From Flammula alnicola (lineage: Eukaryota; Basidiomycota; Agaricomycetes; Agaricales; Strophariaceae): a stretch of DNA of 64,000 nt. Position 1 is the first letter of the stretch, and each line of letters starts with the position of its first letter. The position numbers were made by a program, and so were the translations under genes. The notes under the pieces are model-generated. The model saw only the letters and a list, made by a program, of their open reading frames with translations. It had not been told where the DNA came from and made no database searches. This document shows, in pieces, positions 21,756 through 31,632 of the stretch. Location: positions 744,001 through 808,000 of the forward strand of contig JADNRV010000005.1 of the NCBI GenBank assembly GCA_015499995.1, read 5' to 3'.

Positions 21756-24067
21756 GGGCTATGAATGGGCGTAGGTCGATAGGAAGGGGGAAAGAAGAAG
21801 ACATCTGTTGATCAGCAGGACCCAAAATACCGCGCGATATTGGGTCTGCCAAATTGTCTTCTGAGTCCACAAAAAGAAAAGAGAGCTCAATGGCGAACTC
21901 GTGTGCTTGAAGCTCAGCTCGACGGATGGAAAGATTAACCTCGAAATTCTTCCCTCGCCCCTTCTCCCATGCACCAATGACACCTTGATTGTCACTACGA
22001 ATAAGGATATGCGAAGCATGAATCCCTTTAGCGACAAGACTCTGAACGGCGAGCTCCACCGCCAAAGACTCCAACCAACCGATGTCCCTAGCAACACCGC
22101 GCCAGCCGTCGAGAAGACGCCATGCATCCCAAGCACGACCGTGATCCCATACTATGCCAATGCCCCAGGATGTTGAAGCATCAACAAAAATACCTAGATC
22201 TTGGACAGGTTGACGAGGGCGAAGGGAACGAGTCCAAGACGGGTCATCGAGAGCACGAGACCACCATTTGATGTCTGAAATTAAAGAGCGAGGCGGATAG
22301 CGGGTGTGAAAGTTGGATGGGAAAGAGGCAATGAAGGCGCATAGATTTGGGAGAAAGGAACGACCACGAGGGTACACGAAGGTGATGTGTGAGAGCGAGC
22401 CATTGAGAGTCATAGCGGCATCGAGTGATATTTGAGGCGAAGCCAGAAAGCTATCGACGCGGGCCTTGAACTTCAAACGTTTCTCGTCAGACAATGAAAC
22501 CATGCGGAGTAAGATATTCCAATGAAAGCCCATATAGTCAAAGTCGACTGCGAATTCCTGACTCTTGGTGGGATGCCAGGGAATACCCAGTGGCGCCACC
22601 ACCTCTTTAACCTTCGCGAGGTCATACGGATAGATATATGGGTCAAACTCTGTACCCGAGCCAGAAATGGGCGAGCAGAAGATGACGAAATCGTCCACCC
22701 ATTTCTCGGTGGGACCAACCTCCTGGGCCTCGAGACAATCCACTGTAAAGTCCGCGACTTCACCGTGATTCCCACCCGAAGAAGCGCAACCGAAAGGATG
22801 CGTGTGATCGAGCCAGAAACATCCATTGAAACTCACCACGGTGTAGCGTTTATGTTCTGGAATGACGGGAACAGTACGGAATGCCGCTTCAACATCTAAC
22901 GTCCCCGCGAGAGTGCCCGGAGGAGCGCCAGAAATCTACGAGGAGAAAATATATTAGCAAACAAGGTTTGCGACGGAAAATAGAAGAGCGGAGAGTCCAA
23001 GAAGGACGAAAATCGGTAGAATGACATAGAATTGCAATGGCAATGAAATAATGGCATTCCTAAAAGGAAGCGGAAGACCGCGAATGGCGAAAAGAAGACC
23101 CTAGAAGAGCCTAAAACTGCTCTCGAAGAGCGCGAGACTGTCCACGACGGACGCATGATAACAAGAGAAATATACATACAATTTTTTCGACCTTCGCAGC
23201 CGTACCCCATCTCGTGGGCGTGTCATCAGAATTGATCATATCGTTAACTGATAGGCCCGACGGATCCTTGAAGGAGAGGTTGATAGCCATGCGAGCTTTC
23301 AAGAGAACCCCCTCCGGACTGAACTTCTCCACCACCTGGATGGGAGAAGAACGAAAGGGGCCACCAAGAATGACCTCTAACTCTGCTTGAGAGTAAGGAC
23401 CATCCATTCGCCCTTTATCACGCTCGGAATATAAATAATCGAGAATGACGGAGGCATGCTTTGATGCAGAAGGGTGATTAGGGGGAGTGAAAGAACGTGG
23501 GATGGGCGAGAGATCACCCAAACGAAAACCATAAGTGAGCTTTTGAACGAGGAAAGGATATGCTGAACCGAGATTGAACTTGTCGATGAAAGCTTGAAAG
23601 GCGGAAGGGACGTAAGGTGTGATGACCCGATCGACAAGACGATGACCCACGCCGACGTTAGAGGCAAGCGCGAGAGCAGGCGTGGTGAGCCCGCGAGCCA
23701 CAGAAGGAGCAGAGATGGAGATCGGTGTGCTCACGCTGGCAGCGACGAGAGCCGCCGATATTCCACTGGACACAGACCACAGTGGAAGCGGACGAAGCGC
23801 TGACGAGCTTCCGACCGACGTAGCGACAGAAGGGCTGCTTGCCTTGCTCTGTCTTGTCTTCACGACACTCCGAAAACCGGTGGCCAGACCTTGCGCAGAT
23901 AAGGCAGATGGGAACGCCGGACCCACTGTTCCCACTGCCCCGCGAAAAGGGACTACCCTTGATCTGCTCGCCGCCTGCTGATGGATAAGGCTCATAGCGA
24001 GCACTGCGATTATTCGGCAGAGTACGCCCTCCCTCGAAATCCCTACGCCAACTCTGGAGATCTTCAC
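21748..24067 (-). CDS. Reverse transcriptase / RNase H of the Ngaro-like element (spliced)
   Basis: The N-terminal part (24067 to about 23180) ends in WGTAAKVEKI and is followed by a GTATGT donor. The frame resumes after a CTCGTAG acceptor near 22936 with ISGAPPGTLAGTLDVEAAF. This removes an AT-rich segment of about 240 bases that breaks the frame, so I infer an intron, or a sequence tolerated as one. RT motifs include DVEAAFRTVP, HPFGCASSGG and the catalytic WVDDFVIF (the Y/F-x-DD position with W). RNase H follows with FVDASTSWGIG, LESLAVELAV and IRSDNQGVIGAW, the D-E-D metal ligands. The 5' part overlaps the Gag-like frame by about 400 bases in another phase; the true start, or a frameshift from Gag, is undetermined. 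Confidence 0.82.
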
Positions 24068-24998
24068 GAAGGACCTTGTCCTTCACATCTTGGAAATCTC
24101 GTAAGAACTGCACCTCGTTGAATGCGAAAGGGCGAGCCGCGTATTCACGACGGTACTGAATGTCAAACCGCAAAATGGCTGGAAAGTTGGCTCGCAAGTC
24201 ATCATGAGATGAAAGGAACTGATAATGATTGATCCAACGCTGTTGAACAGCGGATGTCGCGACCTCCTTCAGAAAAGGGATGAAATTGGACCAAGCCTCC
24301 ATCCAATCGGTCGGATCCATCTTAGTCTCGTCAGGGAAACGGTCGACTTTGATGACATGAATCTTGGAACCGTCGTGGACGAGCTGCTGAGTGGGAGTTG
24401 TACGAAGAAAAAGGTCGCGGATGGATCTGGCGAGGAAAAGAGAGAGGGGGATGTACTGTTTATGTTTGGCCAACCGCAGAACCTCTGGATGTATACCGAA
24501 CTTGTGTTCGCCGAGGATCGAAGCGGCGGGAAGCTCCAAGTCCTCGGAAAACAACACGGAGGAAGCGGCGAGCGCTTCTTTTGCGATCGGGGAAGCGTCT
24601 GCGAGCGCCACGCTATTATTGGCATTGATGGCGCCTCTCCACTGTGCCTGTTGATCCGGCGACAGTAGTGAGTAGGCGGCCATCATCCCGGTGAGTGTTT
24701 CCTCCAACGAGAGCGAAGAAGGAAGGGGGGAAGACGGGCGAGTCACATCGAGAGCCTGACTGTTGACAGCGGTGGAAGGCTCGTCGACGCCAGCCTCGTC
24801 TTGAATGGCGCCAGTACCAGTCTGAACACACGGGGTGACAGGCGTGGCATCCGTGTGAGCTTGAGAAGTCGCCGCAGAATGCCCGAGATTGCTGGAATCG
24901 GCACTTGGCTGATTGATGCCATCACCCTCGGGGGTAATGAGGTCGAGATGGAGAGGGTTGCCCGTTGTACCGGAAGGTCTAGAAGCATCTTGAGTCAT
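23658..24998 (-). CDS. Gag-like protein of the Ngaro-like element
   Basis: A 446-residue first frame. The N-terminal half is Ser/Thr/Pro-rich; the middle is helical with the nucleocapsid-like segment LRFDIQYRREYA. The C-terminus has Cys/His clusters: CLICARSGHRFSEC and then C-x-W-N...CQREH...CSFCGSRAHHAC, typical of the ORF1 products of Ngaro/DIRS elements and expected to bind RNA. Its start codon lies just inside the 162-base duplication of the leader. No stop codons interrupt it. Confidence 0.82.
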   Translation of the reverse strand: MTQDASRPSGTTGNPLHLDLITPEGDGINQPSADSSNLGHSAATSQAHTDATPVTPCVQTGTGAIQDEAGVDEPSTAVNSQALDVTRPSSPLPSSLSLEETLTGMMAAYSLLSPDQQAQWRGAINANNSVALADASPIAKEALAASSVLFSEDLELPAASILGEHKFGIHPEVLRLAKHKQYIPLSLFLARSIRDLFLRTTPTQQLVHDGSKIHVIKVDRFPDETKMDPTDWMEAWSNFIPFLKEVATSAVQQRWINHYQFLSSHDDLRANFPAILRFDIQYRREYAARPFAFNEVQFLRDFQDVKDKVLREDLQSWRRDFEGGRTLPNNRSARYEPYPSAGGEQIKGSPFSRGSGNSGSGVPICLICARSGHRFSECREDKTEQGKQPFCRYVGRKLVSASSASTVVCVQWNIGGSRRCQREHTDLHLCSFCGSRAHHACSRACL

Positions 24999-25309
24999 GT
25001 TGACTGAAAAACAAGCCTTGACAGTGACGAAAGAGCGATGAAAACCGGCGAAGCAACGCAGTCAAAAATTCTCGATTCCTAACTGATGAAGGTAGGAAGA
25101 GAAAAAATCAAGCTCTATCACGTGTTCGAACTAAAATTTCGCGCCCGCATCTTGAGTCATGTTGACTGAAAAACAAGCCTTGACAGTGACGAAAGAGCGA
25201 TGAAAACCGGCGAAGCAACGCAGTCAAAAATTCTCGATTCCTAACTGATGAAGGTAGGAAGAGAAAAAATCAAGCTCTATCACGTGTTCGAACTAAAATT
25301 TCGCGCCCG
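24986..25309 (-). repeat. 162-base tandem duplication in the Ngaro leader
   Basis: 24986-25147 and 25148-25309 look identical. The unit spans the Gag start codon, the leader, and the first part of the 184-base repeat, ending at GCGCCCG. The second unit therefore leaves a duplicated, non-initiating copy of the Gag start. Confidence 0.85.
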
Positions 25310-25406
25310 TAAAGAGACTTGATTTTTAATTCTAATCTCGCTTACAAAGCACTAGTTCTGTGTTACCTAGATTCACTATGTTCATTAGGAACTAGAACTG
25401 CAGGCT
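25223..25406 (-). repeat. Ngaro split direct repeat A1 (184 bases)
   Basis: Outer 5' end of the element on the minus strand. Second copy at 19935-20118. Confidence 0.88.
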
Positions 25407-25611
25407 ACTTCAACAACGGATCATGTGACGACTGGCTGGCGAGGCTATCTGGAGACGTCGTCTGCTTGTTCCCATAACCATCGTGACCCGGCTATTGCTT
25501 CCGACGGCGGCGCCCGAGCAATACAAGCGCATACAATTGCCAGAGCGAGCAGCGACTAAGGACTTGGAGTCCCGGTATCCAATCCAATTTCTTCCCCTCG
25601 CAAATTCTATC

Positions 25612-27601
25612 ATGAGCGTTGCATTGGACGCTCTTATATTCGCCACAGCATGGACGCACGTCATTCTCGCGCCATATTCAAAAGTTGAAGAGAGCTTCAA
25701 CCTCCACGCAACCCACGATGTCCTCATGTACGGCGTCGGAATCGACAATCTCTACAATGTGCGCACTTGCCACCCACGAATTACGATGAATACATTGCGC
25801 TCATATGTTGAATGAACAAAGTACGACCACTTCACGTTCCCTGGTGCGGTGCCACGGACGTTCATTGGGAGTGTGCTTCTTGCATGGCTCACAACTCCCA
25901 TCATCCATCTGGCTGCGTGGTTGAGATTAATTTCGACAAAGTTCGACATACAAATACTAGGTACTTCCGTTGTTTATTGGCCTAAAAATAGTACCTAATT
26001 TTTCTCCCATAGCTCGTCTAGTGCTGGCAAGTTTGAATGCCTGGACATTGTGCCTCATTAGGAGAGGGATAATGCGACGTTTTGGACGTGCGACCGGGCT
26101 CTTTTTCTCTTTGCTGACTTGCTCGCAATTCCATCTTCCATTTTGGATGGGAAGAACAATACCTAACATGTTCGCAATGATACCTGGTGAGCTACCTCAT
26201 ACCCAATGTCTTACTCGGCACCAACTTACCCCCTGTTCAGTCAACCTCTCGACCTATTGTCTAGTTGATCGAGCACCAAATTCCACCCACCCCTCACATA
26301 GAAGCTCATTATGGGCTATCACACTCCTCACCTTCACAGCCATTGTATTCAGAGCTGAGGTTGCCCTTCTCCTCGGACCGTTGTCGCTCCAATTGCTGTT
26401 CACTCGTCGGATTACCGTCTTCGCCCTTATTAAAATAGGGTTGATATCGGGGTTAATCTCTCTCGGTGAGGCTTATCTTGCAAGGAATAATTCATTAACT
26501 CATGTACACCTTCTAGGCTTGACCATAACCGTCGACTCGTACTTTTGGAATAAATACCCTCTATGGCCTGAATTTTCTGGGATTTATTTCAATGTTGTAG
26601 AAGGGAAAAGTGCAGATTGGGGTGTAAGTGATGCCTTTTAAATGGTTCTTGGCTCGAACTCAAGTTCTCTTTCTCAGACATCACCCCCACTAGCATACAT
26701 TACCTCGTATCTGCCCAAGCTCCTGCTCGGATCATTGCCGCTATCTTTCATCGGTCTAATAAGCGATCAACGCATCCGATCTCTCTTACTTCCTTCGCTG
26801 GTGTTCATCGGCCTAATCAGTAACCTCGGACACAAAGAGTGGCGGTTCATCATCTACGTGGTTCCGTTGTTCAACATCGCTGCTGCAAGAGGATCCAGGT
26901 GGATGTGAGTTTCTGTCCTTATATCCCGTCCTCCCCGCGAGAGGGACGATTGTTGATCTATGATCCTGACTTTTACAGGGTTTCGCGGAGGAAGAACACC
27001 TTCCTTGGTCGCCTCTTCTTTTTGATCACCATAGGACTCGTAGCTGGCAATTTGGCCATAACTATCCTTCTCACAAAAGCTTCGATGGCTAACTACCCAG
27101 GGGGTCAAGCTCTCTCTACTTTCCATCGATTATACCCATTCAATACTGCATACCGTAAGTCTAACATTTTGTTCATGGCCAAAACTTGCCTGACCTAATG
27201 TACAAATGATTGTCCTTACAGCCCTTCCCAACGTCCATATATCCAACCTGGCCGCGCAAACCGGAGCCTCTCTATTTCTTCAGCTCAACTCTCCACCTCA
27301 CTACTTCGTACCGCCCACCCACCAGAGTCCATGGTCATACAACAAAACTGAGAATCTATCACTTGCGTCCCTCTCGTCGACCTCTTCGCCATTTACACAC
27401 CTTATCTCGGAGATTTCGCCCTCTGACGATTCCCATTTGAGGACACATTGGCGAAAAGTTTGCGCCATCAAAAGTTTCGATCGTTGGGCCATTGATTGGG
27501 ATTTGTTCAAGGGAAGAAACAAGGGAGAAATTCTGAGGCATTTAAAGGATGTGCTACGCTTCGAGGAAAGTGATAAGTTGTGGATTTTGGAAAGACGTTA
27601 G
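25612..27601 (+). CDS. ALG12: ALG12: dolichyl-P-mannose alpha-1,6-mannosyltransferase of the ER
   Basis: Transfers the eighth mannose (alpha-1,6) from dolichyl-phosphate-mannose to the lipid-linked oligosaccharide Man7GlcNAc2-PP-dolichol in the ER lumen; GT22 family. Seven exons join in frame. The start is taken at 25612 because MSVALDALIFATAWTHV begins the first membrane segment and is followed by APYSKVEESFNLHA, the conserved lumenal loop of GT22 enzymes. Further hallmarks are FPGAVPRTF, FPFWMGRT-like LPFWMGRTIPNMFA, several transmembrane segments and the signature HKEWRFIIYVVPLFN. The C-terminal lumenal part ends in KLWILERR. Length (about 530 residues after splicing) suits the family. The nearby retrotransposon ends 205 bases upstream, inside what may be the promoter. 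Confidence 0.9.
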
Positions 27602-27759
27602 GTTGGATTGTAGGTGAGGACACGCTCGGAGAAAATGTATCTATAAATTAATACCAATCTGCTTGTATAAGATATAATGTGACTTGGCGCTATTATTTAT
27701 TTCGTGAGATAGTTGTCTGGGCATCTCGCTGCTTGCGAACTGCTCCGTGGACACAGATC

Positions 27760-27960
27760 AAGAGGTCGGTGTAAAAATAAAAGTCGCCTGTAGATCATCT
27801 ATTTTGGTGGCGTAGAATACCTCCGGGGTTGGAGACCGAGATTGGTTCTACTTATCAGTAAAAGAAACGACCTTATAAATTAGGAAAATCCTACATACCT
27901 TCTGGACGGGAAAAAAAGTTTTAATGTCGATCACCCGAATCTTGCCGAACGCTATGGATA
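27760..27960 (-). pseudogene. Fragment of a DUF7918-type gene
   Basis: On the minus strand the stretch reads KIRVIDIKTFF..., then after intron-like sequence SPTPEVFYATKIDDLQATFIF. This matches the middle of the intact DUF7918 gene at 34.4-35.9 kb (KGRIMHQV; APTPEVFYTGNRGDRVATFIF). Neither end of the gene is present, so it is a decayed fragment. Confidence 0.6.
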
Positions 27961-28287
27961 TTATTCCAGAAGTTCGGATTGATTAAAACCTTGAGACAAC
28001 TCTCAGTACTGTATCGGAAGGTATTTGGAATTGGTACCCACTGTAGCCTACTGTGGACGATAATGATGGTGGTGGCATGAGAACGAAAGCGTAAAACGGA
28101 AATTTTCTCACCAACACGTCGTTATTCTAGTTGAGCCTGTCATTCTAGCTTTGTCTTGTCTATTGTTCCACTTTTCGACGGGCTACCAAGAACAATGACT
28201 TACAAGCATACTCGTGTTTCGGTTCGGACCATGCATGGCGAGCCAGACTCGGACGTAATCACAGATGGTAAGTACGAGTCATTAAAT
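27961..28287. other. Intergenic
   Basis: No gene or repeat recognised. Confidence 0.4.
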
Positions 28288-28596
28288 TCAAGCGGGTAGG
28301 TAAAGACTGTCCTCCAGCATTGCCATCATCTCTTTCGCATTCACCATGATAGGGTCCCCACAATCGTCGAAGAGCACGTCGTATTCAACCGTCCTGTCCC
28401 GCTTCCTGGAGTAGCCAATAACCTCGTACATCCCAGAATCATTATTAGCCGAGAGAACAAATTGCTTCCCGTGCAGATTTTCAGGATCCCGGAATAGTCG
28501 AAGCTCTTCGGCAGTGATGTGCCTCGGCTCAACCATTGGCTTGGAGAGAGGCGCTTCACGATTGCCCTGGATGGGAGGAGTAGGGTGTACAGACAT
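28288..28596 (-). CDS. Small hypothetical protein
   Basis: About 102 residues from an internal ATG at 28596 (MSVHPTPPIQG); the frame extends upstream to 28656. A good CAG acceptor-like site lies just before this ATG, so it could instead be the last exon of a longer gene. The core KQFVLSANNDSGMYEVIGY followed by EYDVLFDDCGDP looks like a small beta-barrel. I have no family assignment. Confidence 0.4.
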   Translation of the reverse strand: MSVHPTPPIQGNREAPLSKPMVEPRHITAEELRLFRDPENLHGKQFVLSANNDSGMYEVIGYSRKRDRTVEYDVLFDDCGDPIMVNAKEMMAMLEDSLYLPA

Positions 28597-28797
28597 CCTG
28601 TAAATCATCGATGAGATGTAGAATACAGGACAGGGTCGTGGAGCTGGATTATTCACGCTAACTCATTATGCCTCTTCAAGATCGCCAACTGAACCCTGTC
28701 GTGTTGCTGTGCAATCTTGCAGGTTACAAGGCACATGAGGGCCCCATGAGCTGCATGCAAGATTTTGACGCGACTGAATATGTTAGATGGTAAAACC

Positions 28798-29079
28798 TTA
28801 GCAGCCTTGTGAAAAACTCAACTCGTCGAAGTCCTGAGGTACTAAATGACAAATTTCATCACAGCGCGCAAGATACTCATCAACATTATCTTGTGTGGGT
28901 TCCCAGCGTTGACCGCGTTTCGCAACCAGGGGTGATTTCTGGAGTTGCGCCATGGCTGCGTCGAACTTGGGTAGGTCTGATCTAAGCACTTCGGCTTGTT
29001 CTCCAAAGATGGTTTCGTATTTGATCTGTTTTTGCGCCATGTCTTCAACGAAGTCGACTGCAGTGGAAGCGCGACGCAT
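28798..29079 (-). CDS. Small hypothetical helical protein
   Basis: A 93-codon frame, mostly charged and predicted helical (AVDFVEDMAQKQIKYETIFG; DNVDEYLARCDEICHLV). No family recognised. It lies divergent to the gene starting at 29321 and in the same orientation as the small frame downstream. Low-complexity bias is absent, which argues mildly for a real gene. Confidence 0.4.
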   Translation of the reverse strand: MRRASTAVDFVEDMAQKQIKYETIFGEQAEVLRSDLPKFDAAMAQLQKSPLVAKRGQRWEPTQDNVDEYLARCDEICHLVPQDFDELSFSQGC

Positions 29080-29320
29080 GGTTGATGCAGAGGAAGATCA
29101 ATGCCATTGTTAATGAGGCGTGAAAGTTCTGAACGCAGACTGAACCGTGACGTACTTTGTCACACCGATTGTCATGTGATTATCGGCTGTTCATTGTTCG
29201 AGTCTGCCCCTCAACGTCAACGTTCAACGACACCTCACATTGGTACCAGATTTCCTTACAAAATTCAGGTAAGTATGCAAGATCCCAAGTTCACCCTCGA
29301 CGAATTGTAACCTAACCATC

Positions 29321-29927
29321 ATGAGCGTCACAGTCATGGCGTTTGTTCTGCCCCCCATACCGCCCACCATTGGAGGCTTGCCTTTTGGTCACTACGGAAT
29401 CTCGTATGATATATCCTTGCGAAAAACTGAAGATAATCTCCCTAATGGCTGGCATTCTCATCGAGGTAAGTACAGTTTTCATTCAAGATAGGTGCTTTGA
29501 TGTCCAACCACCGATGGATCTTTTTCTAGTGAACACATACAGGAAGCTCATCCGTCGCCTGCATCTGGCTGGCTATGGCCGCCACCAATACAGCGATTAT
29601 CGGCGCCCAAACTCGAACCCAGTGGCAGTGTGGATGGTCATGGTTCAACTGTGTCAAATCCAGCCTCCAGGCAAGCTCCAGTCAACGTTACTTAGCCTAA
29701 AGATGCATTATATTCATCACCTTAACGACATGGATGTTACGAATCAGCTGCAACTTGGGGGAGCTTTTTCTACCACACTTGCAGGTCCCACTCCTCAGGC
29801 TCTCGTTTCCCAAGTGCCCCCTGGGGTTTTGAACCCTCCCCCAGTCATCCCAGGTGCTGGTTTTGTCAGACCTGTTCATACTAGACCTTCTGCCATGGCT
29901 GATGATCCAAATAACTACAGATCATAG
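29321..29927 (+). CDS. Candidate VapD/Cas2-like small protein
   Basis: Two exons, 29321-29465 and 29530-29927, join in frame (CGAG|TGAAC) to give 180 residues. The first of two in-frame ATGs (29321, 29336) is used. The N-terminus has a strand-like GHYGISYDISL followed, after the splice, by the helix NTYRKLIRRLHLAGYGRHQY, then SDYRRP, another helix VWMVMVQLCQIQ, and a strand-like LLSLKMHYI. This order (strand with early Asp, helix ending LAGY-x4-QYSxY, helix, strand) resembles the ferredoxin-like fold of VapD ribonucleases and Cas2, including the early aspartate. The C-terminal 70 residues are Gly/Pro-rich and low in structure. The resemblance is by eye, and function in a fungus is unknown; it might be an ordinary fungal hypothetical. 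Confidence 0.45.
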
Positions 29928-30359
29928 CTGTGCATTACTTATCTTACTATAAATACCCTTATCACGCGTGCATCGCTCCTATCCAATTGTATGTCGACCA
30001 CCAATATAATGGTGCAGTGCCCACAATCCACAAGCGATGATCAGAGGCAGGCCAGAACTAGCGCTCGGTAAGTATGCCACCCTGGATAATCACAGAGCGC
30101 TATTGACTGCTATTCATGAAATTTTGAGGTTACATTAGTGTTTGTCAGTGTGATATGGGAACTCATTCAGCCTCCGATGAGGCTCCGTGACCAAGCGTCT
30201 GGCTCTCGTTCTCCTCTAGGCGTGATGTTTAAATATGCGAAATAGCAATCATTATTCACGACGCGCTGGCAAGGAGAATAATGCGCATGACAGCGCATAC
30301 GCCTAAATTGGTATCATTTGGACATGGGGTACCGTCCGAGTTTTTGGTGCAGCAACCTG
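29928..30359. other. Intergenic
   Basis: No gene or obvious repeat; precedes the DUF7918 pseudogene. Confidence 0.4.
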
Positions 30360-31130
30360 TTGTATATTCGAAACTCGATGTATCTTTATTTCTATCTCAC
30401 CTGCTTTCCGTCTCACAGAAGAGCTAGAGCCAGCCTGAGATAAAATCGAGCTGGCATAAGCATCATCATCATCTTCTACAATTAATTATCGGCACGTATA
30501 ATGTGGTCCCAATTAAATGACCCATCTTCGCGCGATTTTTTGTCTAAAAAAATTATGCCACCAAGCCAACACCAAGCTTATAGCCATCAAAGAAAGGCGC
30601 CGCTCCAATATAAAAGTCGAGCCCGGTGCCAGTGAGATCTGGCAGGGCGTTCGGCTAGATTAAACAGATAGATTAGATTCCATCAGCGGCTGTGCACGGT
30701 CTTGTGTGCCAGCGCGTCTCCTTGTCCGACACATTCCATTCTTTCAATCACTTGCCTGCGACGCTATACCGCACGGCGTGCTCGACGCGTATCCGAGCTC
30801 CTCCTTCCGAGCGTCCGGTCAGATTGGACTGCTCCACTGGGTGTCTCCAAATCAACTGAGAAAGCCTACAGTGTTTATTTAAATTTGGGACGCAATGTAG
30901 CGAACATTAAAATCTTACGACCAACCTTTCCAGCTTCGGACCATGACGCAATCCAACAGCTAGCCTCTATCTTCGCCTTGTTAATCTGCAACGCGTAACA
31001 CTCGAGCTTTTTTCCGTCCATCTTGACATATGTTTTGAAACCTGCGAATTCTAACTTTGAAGGTATCGTCTGCTGTTCCCGATGCCCATGCCGTGAAGAC
31101 ATAGTCCAATAGTCAACTAGCAATTAAAAC
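30360..31130 (-). pseudogene. DUF7918 pseudogene interrupted by a 210-base repeat
   Basis: Exon 1 (about 31102-31000) is still open and close to the intact gene at 34.4-35.9 kb: LEFAGFKTYVKMDGKKLECY and WIASWSEAGK. Exon 2 begins with AFSVDLET but is cut at about 30838 by a 210-base repeat. Beyond it the homology resumes near 30620 (GLDFYI..., WDHI) but contains several stops and frame changes. Homology to the upstream flank of the intact gene also resumes beyond 31384 (CGTTCAGATGCTA), so the original duplication covered about 1 kb before repeat insertion. Confidence 0.7.
30628..30838. repeat. 210-base dispersed direct repeat, copy 1
   Basis: Begins GTGCCAGTGAGATCTGGCAG and ends TTGGACTGCTCCA. 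It splits exon 2 of the DUF7918 pseudogene. About 90% identical by eye to 31179-31383. Confidence 0.8.
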
Positions 31131-31178
31131 TGTATGTCAACTTGAACATTCCGGGTAGTAGGGAGAAGCCAACGCGTT

Positions 31179-31383
31179 GTGCCAGTGAGATCTGGCAGGG
31201 TGTTCGGCTAGATTAGATAGCTTAGATTAGATTCCATCAGCGGCTGTGCACGGTCTTGTGTGCCAGCGCGTCTCGTAGTCGGACAGATTCCACTCTTTGC
31301 CTGCGACGCTATACCGCACGGCGTGCTCGACGCGTATCCGAGCTCCACCTTCTGAGCGTCCGGTCAGATTGGACTGCTCCAGC
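31179..31383. repeat. 210-base dispersed direct repeat, copy 2
   Basis: Same orientation as copy 1, with small indels near TCAATCACTTG. It sits in the former upstream flank of the DUF7918 pseudogene. No inverted termini or coding potential seen. Confidence 0.8.
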
Positions 31384-31632
31384 GTAAAATATTAATCGTT
31401 CAGATGCTACGATGCACAGTGACTTCTATGCTGTGTCGGATGTGTGAGAACCTTGAATCGAACTGCATGCTTATAATTTGAGTGACGTTGACAACAACGG
31501 ACACGAAGCTTCTCATTCTCATATAAAAACCTTTAATCATTCTTTCTATTGTACACTACATTATTGAGAGAGTCGAGACGAATATCCAGTGCGCGGGTAG
31601 GTGTAGATATTCTTTGGCCACCCACGGAAAAT

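Larger units (their letters stand above)
19662..25406 (-). mobile_element. Ngaro-like tyrosine-recombinase retrotransposon, essentially complete
   Basis: Read on the minus strand: a 184-base repeat (25406-25223), then Gag-like, reverse transcriptase/RNase H and tyrosine recombinase frames, then a 222-base repeat (20337-20116), a second copy of the 184-base repeat (20118-19935), a linker of about 50 bases, and a second copy of the 222-base repeat (19883-19662). This A1-genes-B1-A2-B2 pattern is the split direct repeat layout known from Ngaro and PAT elements. There is no methyltransferase domain, which favours Ngaro over DIRS/PAT. The two 184-base copies look identical, and the 222-base copies differ at one base that I can see, so the insertion is recent. 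The leader is enlarged by a 162-base tandem duplication. Replication would use a circular DNA intermediate integrated by the recombinase. Confidence 0.88.
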
